Position numbers and translations under genes: made by a program | Shown: positions 36,198 to 48,800 of the stretch, piece by piece | How the letters are laid out: the number at the start of each line of letters is the position of its first letter | Position numbering within the stretch: position 1 is the stretch's first letter | Notes under the pieces: generated by a model | Seen by the model: only the letters and a program-made list of their open reading frames with translations | The model's database searches: none | What the model was told of the DNA's origin: nothing | Origin: Ischnura elegans | Taxonomy: Eukaryota > Arthropoda > Insecta > Odonata > Coenagrionidae | Assembly: GCF_921293095.1 (NCBI RefSeq) | Contig: NC_060259.1 | Location: forward strand, 3,472,001-3,536,000 | DNA: 64,000 nucleotides | Reading direction: 5' to 3'

Positions 36198-36246
<49 letters not shown>
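36198..36246. repeat. (GA)n microsatellite
   Basis: A perfect dinucleotide run of about 24 GA units. Any open frame through it (poly Leu-Ser on the minus strand) is an artefact. Confidence 0.97.
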
Positions 36247-36247
<1 letters not shown>

Positions 36248-36850
36248 AGGAGCGACTTCAACGTTACCAGATGTACATATCCACCTTAGTGTCTCACTGA
36301 AAAGGTGTGACTCATACGTGGCCACAGATATTTTGGGACCGGCGGCTAAACAATGTATACCTACTCCTTTAGTCCCAATTCCTTCTCTCGTTGAAAATAA
36401 CGAAGAACATTAAACACAATGTTCTTCGCGCTAATTTGAAGCAGCATGTTGACTTTCTTCTCCATAGCACCTTCAATAAACACGCTCTGATGTTACTGTG
36501 GCGTTTCGTGTTCCGTCACAATATATAATCACCAAAAGAGGAAATTCACTTTAAGAAAAATCACTCAATTGGGATTCAATAATGCCCTATAAACACAGGT
36601 ATAACACACCTCACAGATCACTGGCTTCCTTTTAAGTCAGTTGTCAGCAGAAACAGAATCACCCATCTAAATATTTAAAAACCACTTTCAATGAAATTGT
36701 TAATAGATATTGCAATTAGAGATTATTGCCCACTATGGTACAAATACTATAAAAATGCTTTCAAAAAGAGGATACAGAATAAGAAGATTATAAGTTACTG
36801 GTGAAAAGCTAAAGTGAAATGTAATTCCAGACATTTTATAAAGATATCAC

Positions 36851-36856
36851 TTTATT
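36851..36856 (-). terminator. Candidate poly(A) signal of eEF1B
   Basis: TTTATT on the plus strand is AATAAA on the minus strand, 20 bases beyond the eEF1B stop codon. This would give a very short 3' UTR; a more distal signal cannot be excluded. Confidence 0.5.
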
Positions 36857-36875
36857 ATTTCCTGTACGTACAAAA

Positions 36876-39800
36876 TTATATTTTATTGAATGCCGCTACA
36901 TCAACAGATTGAACTAAGTCTTCAAATTCCTGAATTTCTTCAGTAAGGAGATCAACTGAGATTTTTTCATCTTCAACCACACACATAATCTGGAGCTTCT
37001 TGATACCAAAGGCCAATGGAACTAATTTAGCTATAAGAGCAAGAGAAAAATTTATGAAGCAATAATAAAATATCACAAGCACATTTGACATCATTAATAA
37101 ACTTGGGGAAATTCTGATACTCACAGGCACCCCATACTAAACCATCCTTCTGAATAGACCTGACTTTCTCCTCCATCTGCTTCATGTCAGTTTCATCATC
37201 CCAAGGTTTGACATCTAATACAATACTAGACTTAGCTATAAGAGCAGGTTTCTTTGATTTCTTAGCAGCATATTCTTTCAACCTTTCTTCTCGGATCTTC
37301 GCCGCCTCAGCATCCTGCAATGAATAGAATAAAATTGTGGATGAAACTTTCCCACTTGCTCATTCAATGGGCCATCCTCAGAGACCCTATATCGCAGCCA
37401 CTTAAAATCATTTGGCACATCGAAAGGAAAAAAAAACAAAAACATTCTTCATTCAGCAACATTATATTTCCATATCTGTATATAAAATAAATATATAAAA
37501 TTGGGCCTCGTGGAGCAATGCGTTAAAGCTTTGCCAGTTAAAGGAGACTTCATCAAGCATCTCATATAGAAATTATCGATTTTAACTCTGAAAGTAGCTT
37601 AGAACTTTCCTGAGGAGATCAGCTAGACACTGATTGGAATCATTCTTCGGTCCATTCCATAAAAATGGGTAACTTCTGAAAAAAAATAGTCTTTTAAATT
37701 TAATTTATTATGCCATTACTGTCCTCTTATAACACTATATTAAGAATATTTACTAGGAATTTAAGTTAAAAACATTACAATATGAAGTTAACCTAGCTTT
37801 ACAGTTGTCTCTTCATCAGCTGTTCAAAAATTACAATTTTCATGCCAAGCCAAAGCTTAAATAAATAGTATAGTATATATCTGTCTTCATTATACTAACA
37901 TTAAAATATAGAACCAAATAAGAGTTTCTTTCACCAAGTTTTATTTATTTTACAATTATAAAATAAACTGTGCATAAAACATTGTGCTTAAAAACAAATG
38001 TTTCATTGTCCTGTACGTAGCATAAAGTAGATAAATTTCTTCCTTCAGCATATTTCTTGACAGACAGCAACTTTAAAAATGATTTTGCAAACAGCTTATG
38101 TCTAAAACTAAATGCTTAAGGCTCCCGGATACCTTGACCAAAAACTACGCTGCAGACGTCTAGGCAGATTCGTCTGAGGCCTCTGTTATTCTATGCACAA
38201 AACATTTGAATGCTTACTCACGAAGAAGAAACATCGATATTTGAAAAGATCGTCGTAATTTTTCATTTCTCGTTTTTCACACTGCAATATTGACCACGGA
38301 AGTACACTTTATTCAGCAAAATTGGCTGCCTATTACGGCGTGTATGATAATGGAACCCAATTTTTTTTACGTTCTTTTTAAACGATAATCTTTTGTCTTC
38401 ATATAAATCCATGCCATTTTAATATACTCCTAATAATAGCGACACTAAGTCAATCTATGCGAACCTCTGCAAGCTATTTTTGCGTTCTCATCGGCAGCAA
38501 CATTTTCCCGTTCACATCGCTCTCAGCCACTGAGCGAGTCTCAGCGTGCGGGAGAAGGGGAAATGGAGGGGGAAAGCGCTTGCACGGAGTCTGTTGCCTT
38601 CAGTTTGCCGGCAGCCGCCGAGTAGAATGTTATGGTATTGCTCTTGCTACGTGAGGGTTGCTTTTATATGTGTCATACGCAATTCGGAGCCAAATTTTAA
38701 TCTAGTTCAACAACACACTCAGGGACAGTAATTGATTCACGGTAGACGCGCAGAACACCACATACTATTTAACAATGCATGATCCTATTGCCAAAATACT
38801 GCCATACCAGGATGATTTTTTCCGTGAATCTTTAGTTCCGAAGTTATTACAAAAAGACATATGAATACAACCAAGATGCATTTCCCACATTACATGCGTG
38901 GAGATGTACTTCGTACATTTACTATCGGTAATACCGGTTAATTCACAGTGGGGAGGATTGCTACAAATGACCCTGGTCAGTTCATATCCACTTCAGTACT
39001 GCATTGTACCCTGATACATCAGTTCATTTCGAGAGCAAAATTTTCCTCTCATCGGTGTAATCTTCCTTGCCATAATTTTATACGAAAAATAAGATAAATT
39101 ATATTAATTCTGCTTAAAATGAAAGATTAGCTTTACATTTATGATTCTCGAATGTTTATTTTTAAGAAATTCATTAGTTTAAATGCCTAAAACTATGTAA
39201 CTAATATAATTCTTGTTAGTTCGTGTCACGTCATAGATGACGCATCGTGTACCAGCGTGCATATTTAAATCCATGTGTTCTATTACCGAAATTTTCAATT
39301 TTCAGTAATTGAAGTTTTTTCTAACGTGCAAGTCAAGAACTCATGGACAACTTGTACTATTCATGATTCCCACGTACAAGATAATGATATAATTTTTCAG
39401 TGAAATGAGTGTCGTTTTTTGGATACTTAAAGATAGATAAAATATTTTAGGACTAGCTTAGTGTCTCTCATTATTTTAAACTTAAACAGAATATCATATC
39501 GCACACTATATCATTGATTCAGGGATCCATAATTCTGGAAAGTGGCAACAGGATGCACGAATGAGGAAAGGATTCCGCACTCGTGTCATCTCAATCTACG
39601 CAACACCGCATATTTTGTATTTTGCTGCATAAAAATGTGATAATTTGATTCTCATCTACCCACTGTCCAATTTATCTCTCGTCAATCCTCAGACCCTTTG
39701 TTTTTACTACAATTTCGCTCGCAGTTCCATCATTATCAACTAAGCCTTATAAACCGAAAAAATGGCCATTTGTTTATTTGAAACAAATACCCGTGAAAAT

Positions 39801-42800
39801 GTAACATTATTTGAATGTTACATTTTTACGGGTATCGAGTGAAGGACTTCTGGTTAAATTAGAATGAAATCGTTATGACAAATGTTTATTTCTTTTATCG
39901 CAATAATCTTAGATCTTGGAACTCTTAATAATCGCAATCGCAATAATCTTATATAATAATCTTGCATTGGAACTGCCCGAAGAATTTTTTAATCTGGGAT
40001 AGAAGTCATTGGAATATAGGCTTGCACTGGACGCTTCCTCAGAGACGATACAAGTTCAAATCACGCAAGTGCTAAAACAGGGTAGCTAATATGAGCGTAT
40101 CTTGAACCGCTCGTTCACATCTTAGAGTATAATAACTATGGTTCACATCACAGGGTCTTAGGCCGTAGGCGGCGGAAGACTGACTTGATGTTCATGTGTC
40201 CATTGATGTTGCCACTTGGTCTTCCACCTCTGACAGCCCTTCCTTACTCTAGAATTTCATTTATACGCTCTTGTTATTAATAAAACATGTCCACCTTCTT
40301 GTTCACAATTTCGTCGATTTACCTGCGAAGCCAATATTTGCAGTAAATACGCCGCAAAAAGCATCTTTTTTAACGCTATATTTTTTTTACTCACGTCTCG
40401 AACTGAAAGCTTTGGCAGAATAAGTAATCGTCTCCAGAAGAGCAAAGGAACATATTCACCTATAAAAATAACATTTAAACAACTAACTTTTTATGCACAC
40501 ATAGATTATGTGAACATTCACGCCCATTCTAAAATTGGCAACAACGTCCACCAACGATATACGGCCTGAAAATAGCCAAAATGATTGAGTCCATCTACAT
40601 CGATACTTATTAATTAATTTTTCTGTAGCATTTTATAAAAGGAAAATAGTAAAAAGAATCATAATATTAATTTTTGAGATAGATATGCTTCGTTAGTTTT
40701 CACATGAAAGACTTCTATCGGGGATTGCATTTGAAAATGGATTTAAAAATTTTCTTGACAGAGTACCACCATGCCTATTGCATTAACAGATGAAAAAATA
40801 AGATATGCAAGTAAAATGCAAAGAAGAGAAAGCATATTTTTTCATGAAGAAAGCATTGGTGAAGTGGTATAGCACTCTTGTTGGAAACTTATTTTATTGC
40901 TGGCACTGATAACTCAATATTTTTATCCATCTCATTGCGGGCATCATTGTAATACATGGTAATGAACAAATTGATAATACAGTAGAAGATCGATAATCCG
41001 GAAATCTATTTAACGGAATGATCTAAACAACGGAAGGTTTTCCCGGAGTTTTTCAAAATTTCTATTTTTTAAGTTGCATCGCCGAAAATATGGCTATCTA
41101 AGTGGTTAAATCGCCGTCTCAGAGCCTGGCTGTCTTCTCGCTAATCCCAAGAGATATAGTCAACTAATTTGCCGTTATTTTCTGTAAAATATTTCATTTC
41201 GTGATCCGGGATCCCTAGATGTAGTGATTTCGCGCAAAAGATTTCACGGAATCAACGTACCATGTATATTCCTCGAACTTTCCGGACTTCAGTAGAGGGA
41301 TGAAAGTGGATTGAAGTTTACATTGTGCGCGCCGCACGCCCAAAATTACTTCAAATTAATCCGAGGAGATTTGCAGTTAAAATAAAACTGTAAGGAACAT
41401 GAATGATAACTGCTTATTTTCTTACGATTGCCTTCTTTTTCACTCAATGAGCTCCGACCGTCAGGAAGAGGAATTCTATCGACGTCTTTAATCTGCATGC
41501 GCTCATTTTGCAGCAGTGAGAATCAACGTATTGCTTAAAACACATTTTTTCAGCTGGCATATTCCCTGGTGAAAGCACTATTTTCCGATCAGAAATTTGC
41601 CTTTTTTGAAAATCTACGAGCGAAATTACCAGTTGCTTCAATCGCGGGAGCCCTTTAGTAGTTTTAATATTGGATATGGCAATCCCTTTTCACAAGTAGA
41701 TGTTCTCAAAACATATTTAACCCTTCCTAATGACCCGCGGTTGAACCTGAGATTGCGATAATTAAATCCAAGAGAAAAATGAAAGGCCACCATGCATTGC
41801 ATTCTCGAGTTGGTCGTTGGGCGGGCGACCCCCGCCGCGAGGCCCTAAGACTCTCCCTATGAGTCATGCGGACTGGTCGAAAACGTCGACTGCACCACTC
41901 CACCCTTCTCCCAAAGACATTGTATTCGCCGCAGGTCAAAAATGACTCACAATGTCCCAATGACACGCCTTGTCGGTCACGTGAAATAGTTCTCGCAACA
42001 TAATGTAACTCCGTGGGTCTCGTTGTCAGTTCTTTTCAGCTTCAGTAACAAGGCGTTTGCCATCAGATAGCGTTGTGCAGTTTGTGTCGTTAAGTGAATA
42101 ACCCTGCAATAGATTGATTTTCATCTCTATTGGTCATGGAAGCAGCGATCGGATCCAAGAGAAAGAGGAAAACTCTCTCCCTTCAACAAAAAGTGGAGTT
42201 ATTGAAAAAATTGGATCGAGGTGTTAGTGTGTTAAAGCTTCGTGAGGAGTATGGTGTCGGGCAATCGACCATTTATGACATTAAGGGACAGAGAGAAAAA
42301 CTTTTGCAGTTCGTTTCGGAGTCTGACTCGTTGGCCGGAATTTCCAAAAGAAGAAATATACGGGGGCCGAGTAACAATGAAGTGGATAAGGTGGTATACG
42401 AATGGTTCCGGCAGCGACGAAGTGAAGGAGTTCCAATTTCCGGAGGAATAATAATTGAAAAAGCTAAATATTTCCACAAGGAATTACAAATCACGTCACC
42501 GTGCGAATATACGACAGGGTGGCTACAAAAATTTAAACAGCGCCATGGCATTCGATATCTGAAGGTTACCGGAGAAAAACTGTCAGCAGATCACGATGCT
42601 GCGGAAGATTACGTCAATGAGCTGGCAAAGTTGGTGGATGAACATAATCTTTCACCGGATCAGATTTACAACATGGACGAGACTGGATTGTTCTGGCGCT
42701 GTCTTCCCCGAAATACATTCGTTTGCCGCGATGAAAAGACTGCGAGCGGAGCGAAAGAATCAATGGAAAGGGTCACCATCGCAGCCTGTTCCAATGCTGC

Positions 42801-45800
42801 CGCGAGCCATAAATGCAAGCTCATGGTCATCGGTAAAAGTGCAAAACCACGCGTATTTAAGGGTATACACCAGTTTCCTGTGATTTACAGAGCCAATAAG
42901 CGAGCTTGGATTACGCAAGAATTATTTAAGGAATGGTTTCATACTAACTTTGTCAAAGAGGTCCGAAAAAATTTCAAGGCTCTTGGACTGCCTGAAAATG
43001 CAAAAATTTTATTGTTGTTGGACAACTGCCCTGCTCATCCTCCAGCAGAAACTCTCGTCGAGGAGAATGTTATAGTGTCTTTTTTGCCGCCGAACTGTAC
43101 TGCTCTAATCCAGCCACTTGATCAGGGGATAATAAATAGCCTTAAGTGTCACTATCGAAGTGAAGTTATGAAAAATATCATCAACCGTGACACTGCTTTC
43201 TCCTATGAAGAATTTAAGAAGGAATTTACCCTTAAAAATGCAGTATGGTGTATTGCCGAAGCGTGGGATAAGGTTACTCCCCAGGTTTTGAAAAGATGTT
43301 GGAGTAATTTGCTGCCGGATTTTCAAAACCGCTGTGAGGAAACTGATGACATACCAGAATTTGATGGCTTCCAGGGTCCGTCGAATGATCCCGTTTCTCA
43401 TTTTATAAATTTTGTGAAAGAGCTGGATGCCGACATAAGTGATGAAGATCTAAAAGAATGGAATGCCTGCGACAATAATGCCCCAGTGTACCAAAGCTTG
43501 ACCGATGGAGAGATAATGGATGCAGTCACGGGTTCGACAGTTGATGAAGACGTGACCGACAGTGACTGCAGCTCTGATGAGGAGAAAATTACTACGTCGG
43601 ACGCAATCACTTATGCAGAAAAACTCATAAAGTACTTGGAGCAGAGGCCCTCTTCTTCCAACGATATGGAGGTATTACACATGCATAGGTTGAAAAACAA
43701 TTTAATACAAGAGAGACGCAGCCGCTGGAAACAGGTCAAACTTACCGACCTCATGAAGAACGCACCAACAACCAAGTGCGCGGATGTTGCTGCCACAGAT
43801 ACTGCGTGCCACTCCACCCATGGCAAATAAATATCCAATGGACGTAATGGTAAGCAATTTTTTCAATTTTTCGGGATTCATGCCGCTAGGGAACGCGTTG
43901 TTTATGAAGTTAATGCCAAGTAGATTTTCCAAAATACTCGCGTTTTCCGCCCTTAAAAGATTAGCTGCGACTATTAATATTAAATTGAAGAATTAACATT
44001 CAAATTCGATTGTTATTTACGGTAACGTACTCGAAGTGGGATTACCTCCGATCGGAGGATTTGATAATTACCGATAAATGTATGCTAGTAGTCGTGAAAA
44101 CGACATGGAATTTGCGATAGCTGTATGTTGAAAAATACGGAGAGGCAAAATGTTGATATTCCAGTCGGATTGTAAAAATATTATTTGCCATATTTATTTC
44201 ATTTACAGTTGGCCTTATCAAGAGTACCTCTGCGATTTACGGACGAAGAATATTTTCAAATGTTTTGAACCTTTTTTTAATCACAGATGGCAAATAGATA
44301 TCCAAGATTCTCACCATAATATATATTCAATAAATATCCAAGATTCTCACGCCTTTCATCATGAATTTTATTGAGTTTTTCTTGATCCCTTACTCAGCAA
44401 TACATCATTTCTGTTGATGCCAATGCACGTTCCGGAAAAAAATATTTTCCGTATTGCAGTGTTGCCTGCATCCAGGGAACAGATCTATTTACCGGAAATA
44501 TCTTTAATCCGGAAAGGGTCTGGTCCCACGCATTCCGGATTATCGATCTTCTACTGTATTTATAGTGACTCCGGAGATGCTACAAATACAGATCTAGAAG
44601 ATACTCCACAGACCAACAAAAACAAAATCTGACGCAGAAATTGCCCATATAATGCTGGTAGAATTCATATGGAGAAAGAAGTAGACGAGGTAATAATAAG
44701 TGGAATCCCTGGTTTAAAAAATCAAGTAATGATGGGTAACTATAATGCCTCAGTCGGGGAGGGAGGAAGGGCTACGAAATAGGAGATTTTGGATCAGGGA
44801 ACGTGAAACGATCGGGGAGAGAAATCTATAAAATATTGCAGGAGAAACAAGTTATTCATCACAAAGGCCTGGTCCAATTATCCTTAAGTGCGAAAGTCCA
44901 CCAGGAAGAGTTCAAGGGATACGGAGATACACCAGAAAGACCACATAATAGTAAAGCAGACGTTTAGGAATGGCAAAAAATCTAGCACATTCTCCCTAAG
45001 GTGAATGAAACGAAACGTAACATTCAAAAGACAAATAGAATATTAAAACTTTAATGGGAATATAAGGAGAGATTACCAGAAACTTCTGGAGATTCGAACG
45101 GTAAAGAAAACCTGGATAATGAAGGAAACTAAAAAAGAAATTGCGGTGATATGGAAGTGGAAGAATGTAGACACAGTACAGGGAAAATTCTAAGTAAAAT
45201 TAATCATGCATTACGGTGAGAAACCAAGAAGAGAGAAAGAATTAGTGGAAAACAAGGAGAGACTGCGAGGAAATGGAAAAGATTCAGAAGTAACGAGAGA
45301 TAGACGAGTTGTACGTCAAGGTGAAGTTGCTATCTGGCGGCAAAAGAGGACAAGCCATGTCAAAAATTAATGATAAAAATGGAAGGATGCTAACTGAGCC
45401 AACCGAGGTTCAGAGTAGATGGATGGGGAAAGAGGAGGATCTGCATGACAGCGTAAACAGGCAGGAAAGATTTCACATGTAGAAGGGGCAGTGGTGTAGC
45501 ATAATCTTGAGCCAAGGAAGAGGCCGCTTCTAAGACATGGAAATCGAGGGAGCTCTCCCTGATATGAAACCTAGGAAAGGTGTGGGTGGATAATATCCCA
45601 TGTAAGCTGCAGAATAATCTAGGTTAGAATGGTAAGAGAAGGTTATTCGAACTAGTACGCAACATATATGAGGAAGGGTCTTGGTGGGAGGATTTCGCGA
45701 CAGTGGACAATAAGGATAAAGTGGTACTAAGGATATTTAAGACAAGAACAGAGAAAGGGACTATCAATTACTTGGGCGAAGATCAGTTTTGATTCAGAAA

Positions 45801-48800
45801 AGGTAAGTGAAGATCCAACTGCGGTAATGAGGTCGCTGGTGAAGAGGAACCTAGACTATAATCAGGTTGTGTTTGTGTTCTTCGTGGATTTTGAAAAAGT
45901 ATTTCATGGAGTGGACTGGGTAAAGTTGATGGATGATCTCAATAAAATAGGGGTAGATTGGAGGGATAGGCAACTCATTTGTAATCTTCATACGGCCCAG
46001 ACTGCGCAAGTGAAGGTGGTGGACGGAGAAACTGGAAGGGCAAGCTTTGGCCGAGTAGTAAGGCAAGACTGTTCACTATATCCATTGCTTTCTAGAGTAT
46101 ATGCTGAGGTGATGGCATGAGAAGCGTGGGATGAGTTGGGAACTGGAGTAAAAGTGGGAGGAATGATGTAAAATCAGTAAGGTTCACGGACGATCAGACG
46201 TTGATTAGCCAGTCAGCGAGAGGCCTGAAGGCTATAGTGGATGCATTAGACAAGAGATGCGATGAATATGGCATGAGGATTACTCACAAGAAGACTAAAG
46301 TCATAATTAAGTTAGCCAAATTTCTAGGAAATTTAAAAGTACCCACGCGACATTTTACTCCTTTTACAATAAATGTTACCCACAATTTATTAAAACTATT
46401 AATAATGTGTTAGTGCAATCATAATTAAACTACTTGATAACCTGCTGGTGAGGGGTATTAAAATTCGAGCAGTTGGATGCTGATTCTCCACAAAGCAATA
46501 GACCGATTGCTACAAAATATAATTTGAACCGTTCTTCCCTATAAATTTGTAGATTTACAGTTCTCCCTTTACGTCACCATTTCCTTTTCAAAGTATCCAA
46601 AATTTTCTACCCCATAAGTGGATATAAACTTTAAGAAGAATCTGAAACCAATGTATTAAACTTAAGACCAACAAATATTTATATTTTGCCGACGCCAAAT
46701 TTTACCGTTCAAACGCTCATTTGTCCATGTAAAACAAAATTATTTTCTTGATGGTCAGAAAGTACAGTGAGTCCTCGTTTAACGTTGTTGATTCGTTCCT
46801 GAAAAAGTCGACGTTAAGCGAAACAACGTTAAACGATGCAGTGTTTCCCATAAGAAACAATGTAAAAAAATTAAATAGGTTCCTAGCCATGATCCTAACA
46901 ATCCATTTCTTCGTGAAGAATCCAGAATTTCCCGGGCGAGAATCCAAGGAGGCCAATTACCGGAGCCGTAACTTTAAGCAGACTTCGTGACCAATCGGGA
47001 GACACATGAATCAGGCCAAAATGAAAAAATCTGAATCTGACACTCGGAAGCACGAGGATGAAGGGCGAGTCAATTTTCGTGATGATATGAATTCTTTAAC
47101 CCGGCGGAAATCTCGTGAAACATTCATTACCGATTATTCACTTCAGCATGATAACGATTCATTCGAAACGAAACGAATTTTCATAACGAAAAGGTTGGGA
47201 AGAAGGCATTTTTAAATGAAATATAAAAACTAAAAAGAAAGTATTTTAATGGCGAAACATCGATATTTTCAGTAACAGAAGAAATTTTAATTGTAAAAAC
47301 TCGACCTGCAAACCTAAAACTCGACCGATCTCTCCAGCAGTTGCACCTTCATCAATTCTTTTAATAATACCAAGTTTTTGTTCTAATATCGCCGTTTTTT
47401 CTTCACGTCTGAAGAACCACCAGGATAGCCTCTTCTTCGTGGACATTTTTTTCTGTTGGCATCACAAAAATATACGGATAATGGGTAAATGAGGCGATAA
47501 TTATTCGCTCAGATGCATATTTAACATACGCTACCCACGCCAACCTTTTCTGTCGAACGAAAATTACCAATCGCATTAATATAGTAATATTTACTATACA
47601 TCAGATGCGCTTGCATTCTATTCGCCATTCATTTTTTTTTCGCCGCGCATAATTTGAACAACGTTATCGCGAAGCAATAACGACGTTAAATGATAAAGGG
47701 TTTCAATTTTTGGACAACGTTATCGTGAAACAACGTTAAACGGGACGACGTTAAACGAGGACACACTGTATATGAGAATCAAATAGTTTAACATCTTTTT
47801 TTTAAAGATTAAATAAATGGTAACTTAATGAAGAAAATCCAAATAAAATAATTTGTTAATAGTGCGTTTAATGCTCAATATATTTTTTTGCACGACAGGT
47901 TGAAATTTAATAAAAATTGCTATTTTTTCAAGCATTTATTATGTTTCGTATCTGGTCTCTTACTAATTTTTCCAATTCGTATTGTCATTTGTCTTGAGGT
48001 ATCCTACAGGCAAGGCCTAAATGGGATTCCTACTTTATCCTTATTTATTTGAAATGTAAAATATGCTTTTAATGAGGATTCCACCGATAAATAAAAATAA
48101 ATTGGTTAATTATTTATGCGGTTCGTAAAGATTCACGAGCTACGATTGAGACACAAGATAAAAGTAGGTGGACAAAAACCAAGAAAGTGAAGCGGACGGA
48201 GACGAGGAGGTACGACGAAGTGTAGGACATAGTACGAGAGGAGAGAAATTTGTGTTACAGGAGAGAATTTTTGGTAAACGAGAGATAGGAAGGAAATAAG
48301 AGATTTGATGGAAAGGAATTTCATAGTGAATTGAAGAGGAAATCCATGAAAGGAGGAAGTATAGCCAGAATGTTGCATAAAAACTCATTACAAACCTACC
48401 TTAATCAGTAGGTTACTTTAGTAGTAATACATAAATTGACACATATTTTCGTACGCATTATTTTTATGAAAATTGTAAAAATGCCTAAAATACCATGACA
48501 CGCGTCTTCGTCATCCCTATGTCCAGTTGCAGCCTCCAGGAAGAAGAAATTTCCCCCCTGAGATTCTCCACTTGATGATTACTGTGAAATCCGGGAAGGA
48601 AATACACATTTATCTAAAGCGAAGATCACAAGTTTTCATAAAATCCAGGGGAAACAGAATGTTTCACGAAATGGGCATTGCATATTTTTTCTTTTGCATT
48701 CCATGTGGATTTATTTAAGAAAAAAATTAGAGGGACAAGGCTTTATCGGAAAACCTCATGGCGTTGAAGTTAAAAACATTTTACCTTCTTCCAGAAATAT

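Noticed and set aside
36104-36325. A frame with poly Leu-Ser
   Set aside because: It is the translation of the (GA)n microsatellite.
37500-37570. Possible tRNA-derived SINE head (GGCCTCGTGGAGCAATGCG)
   Set aside because: No B box or 3' tail follows at the right distance.
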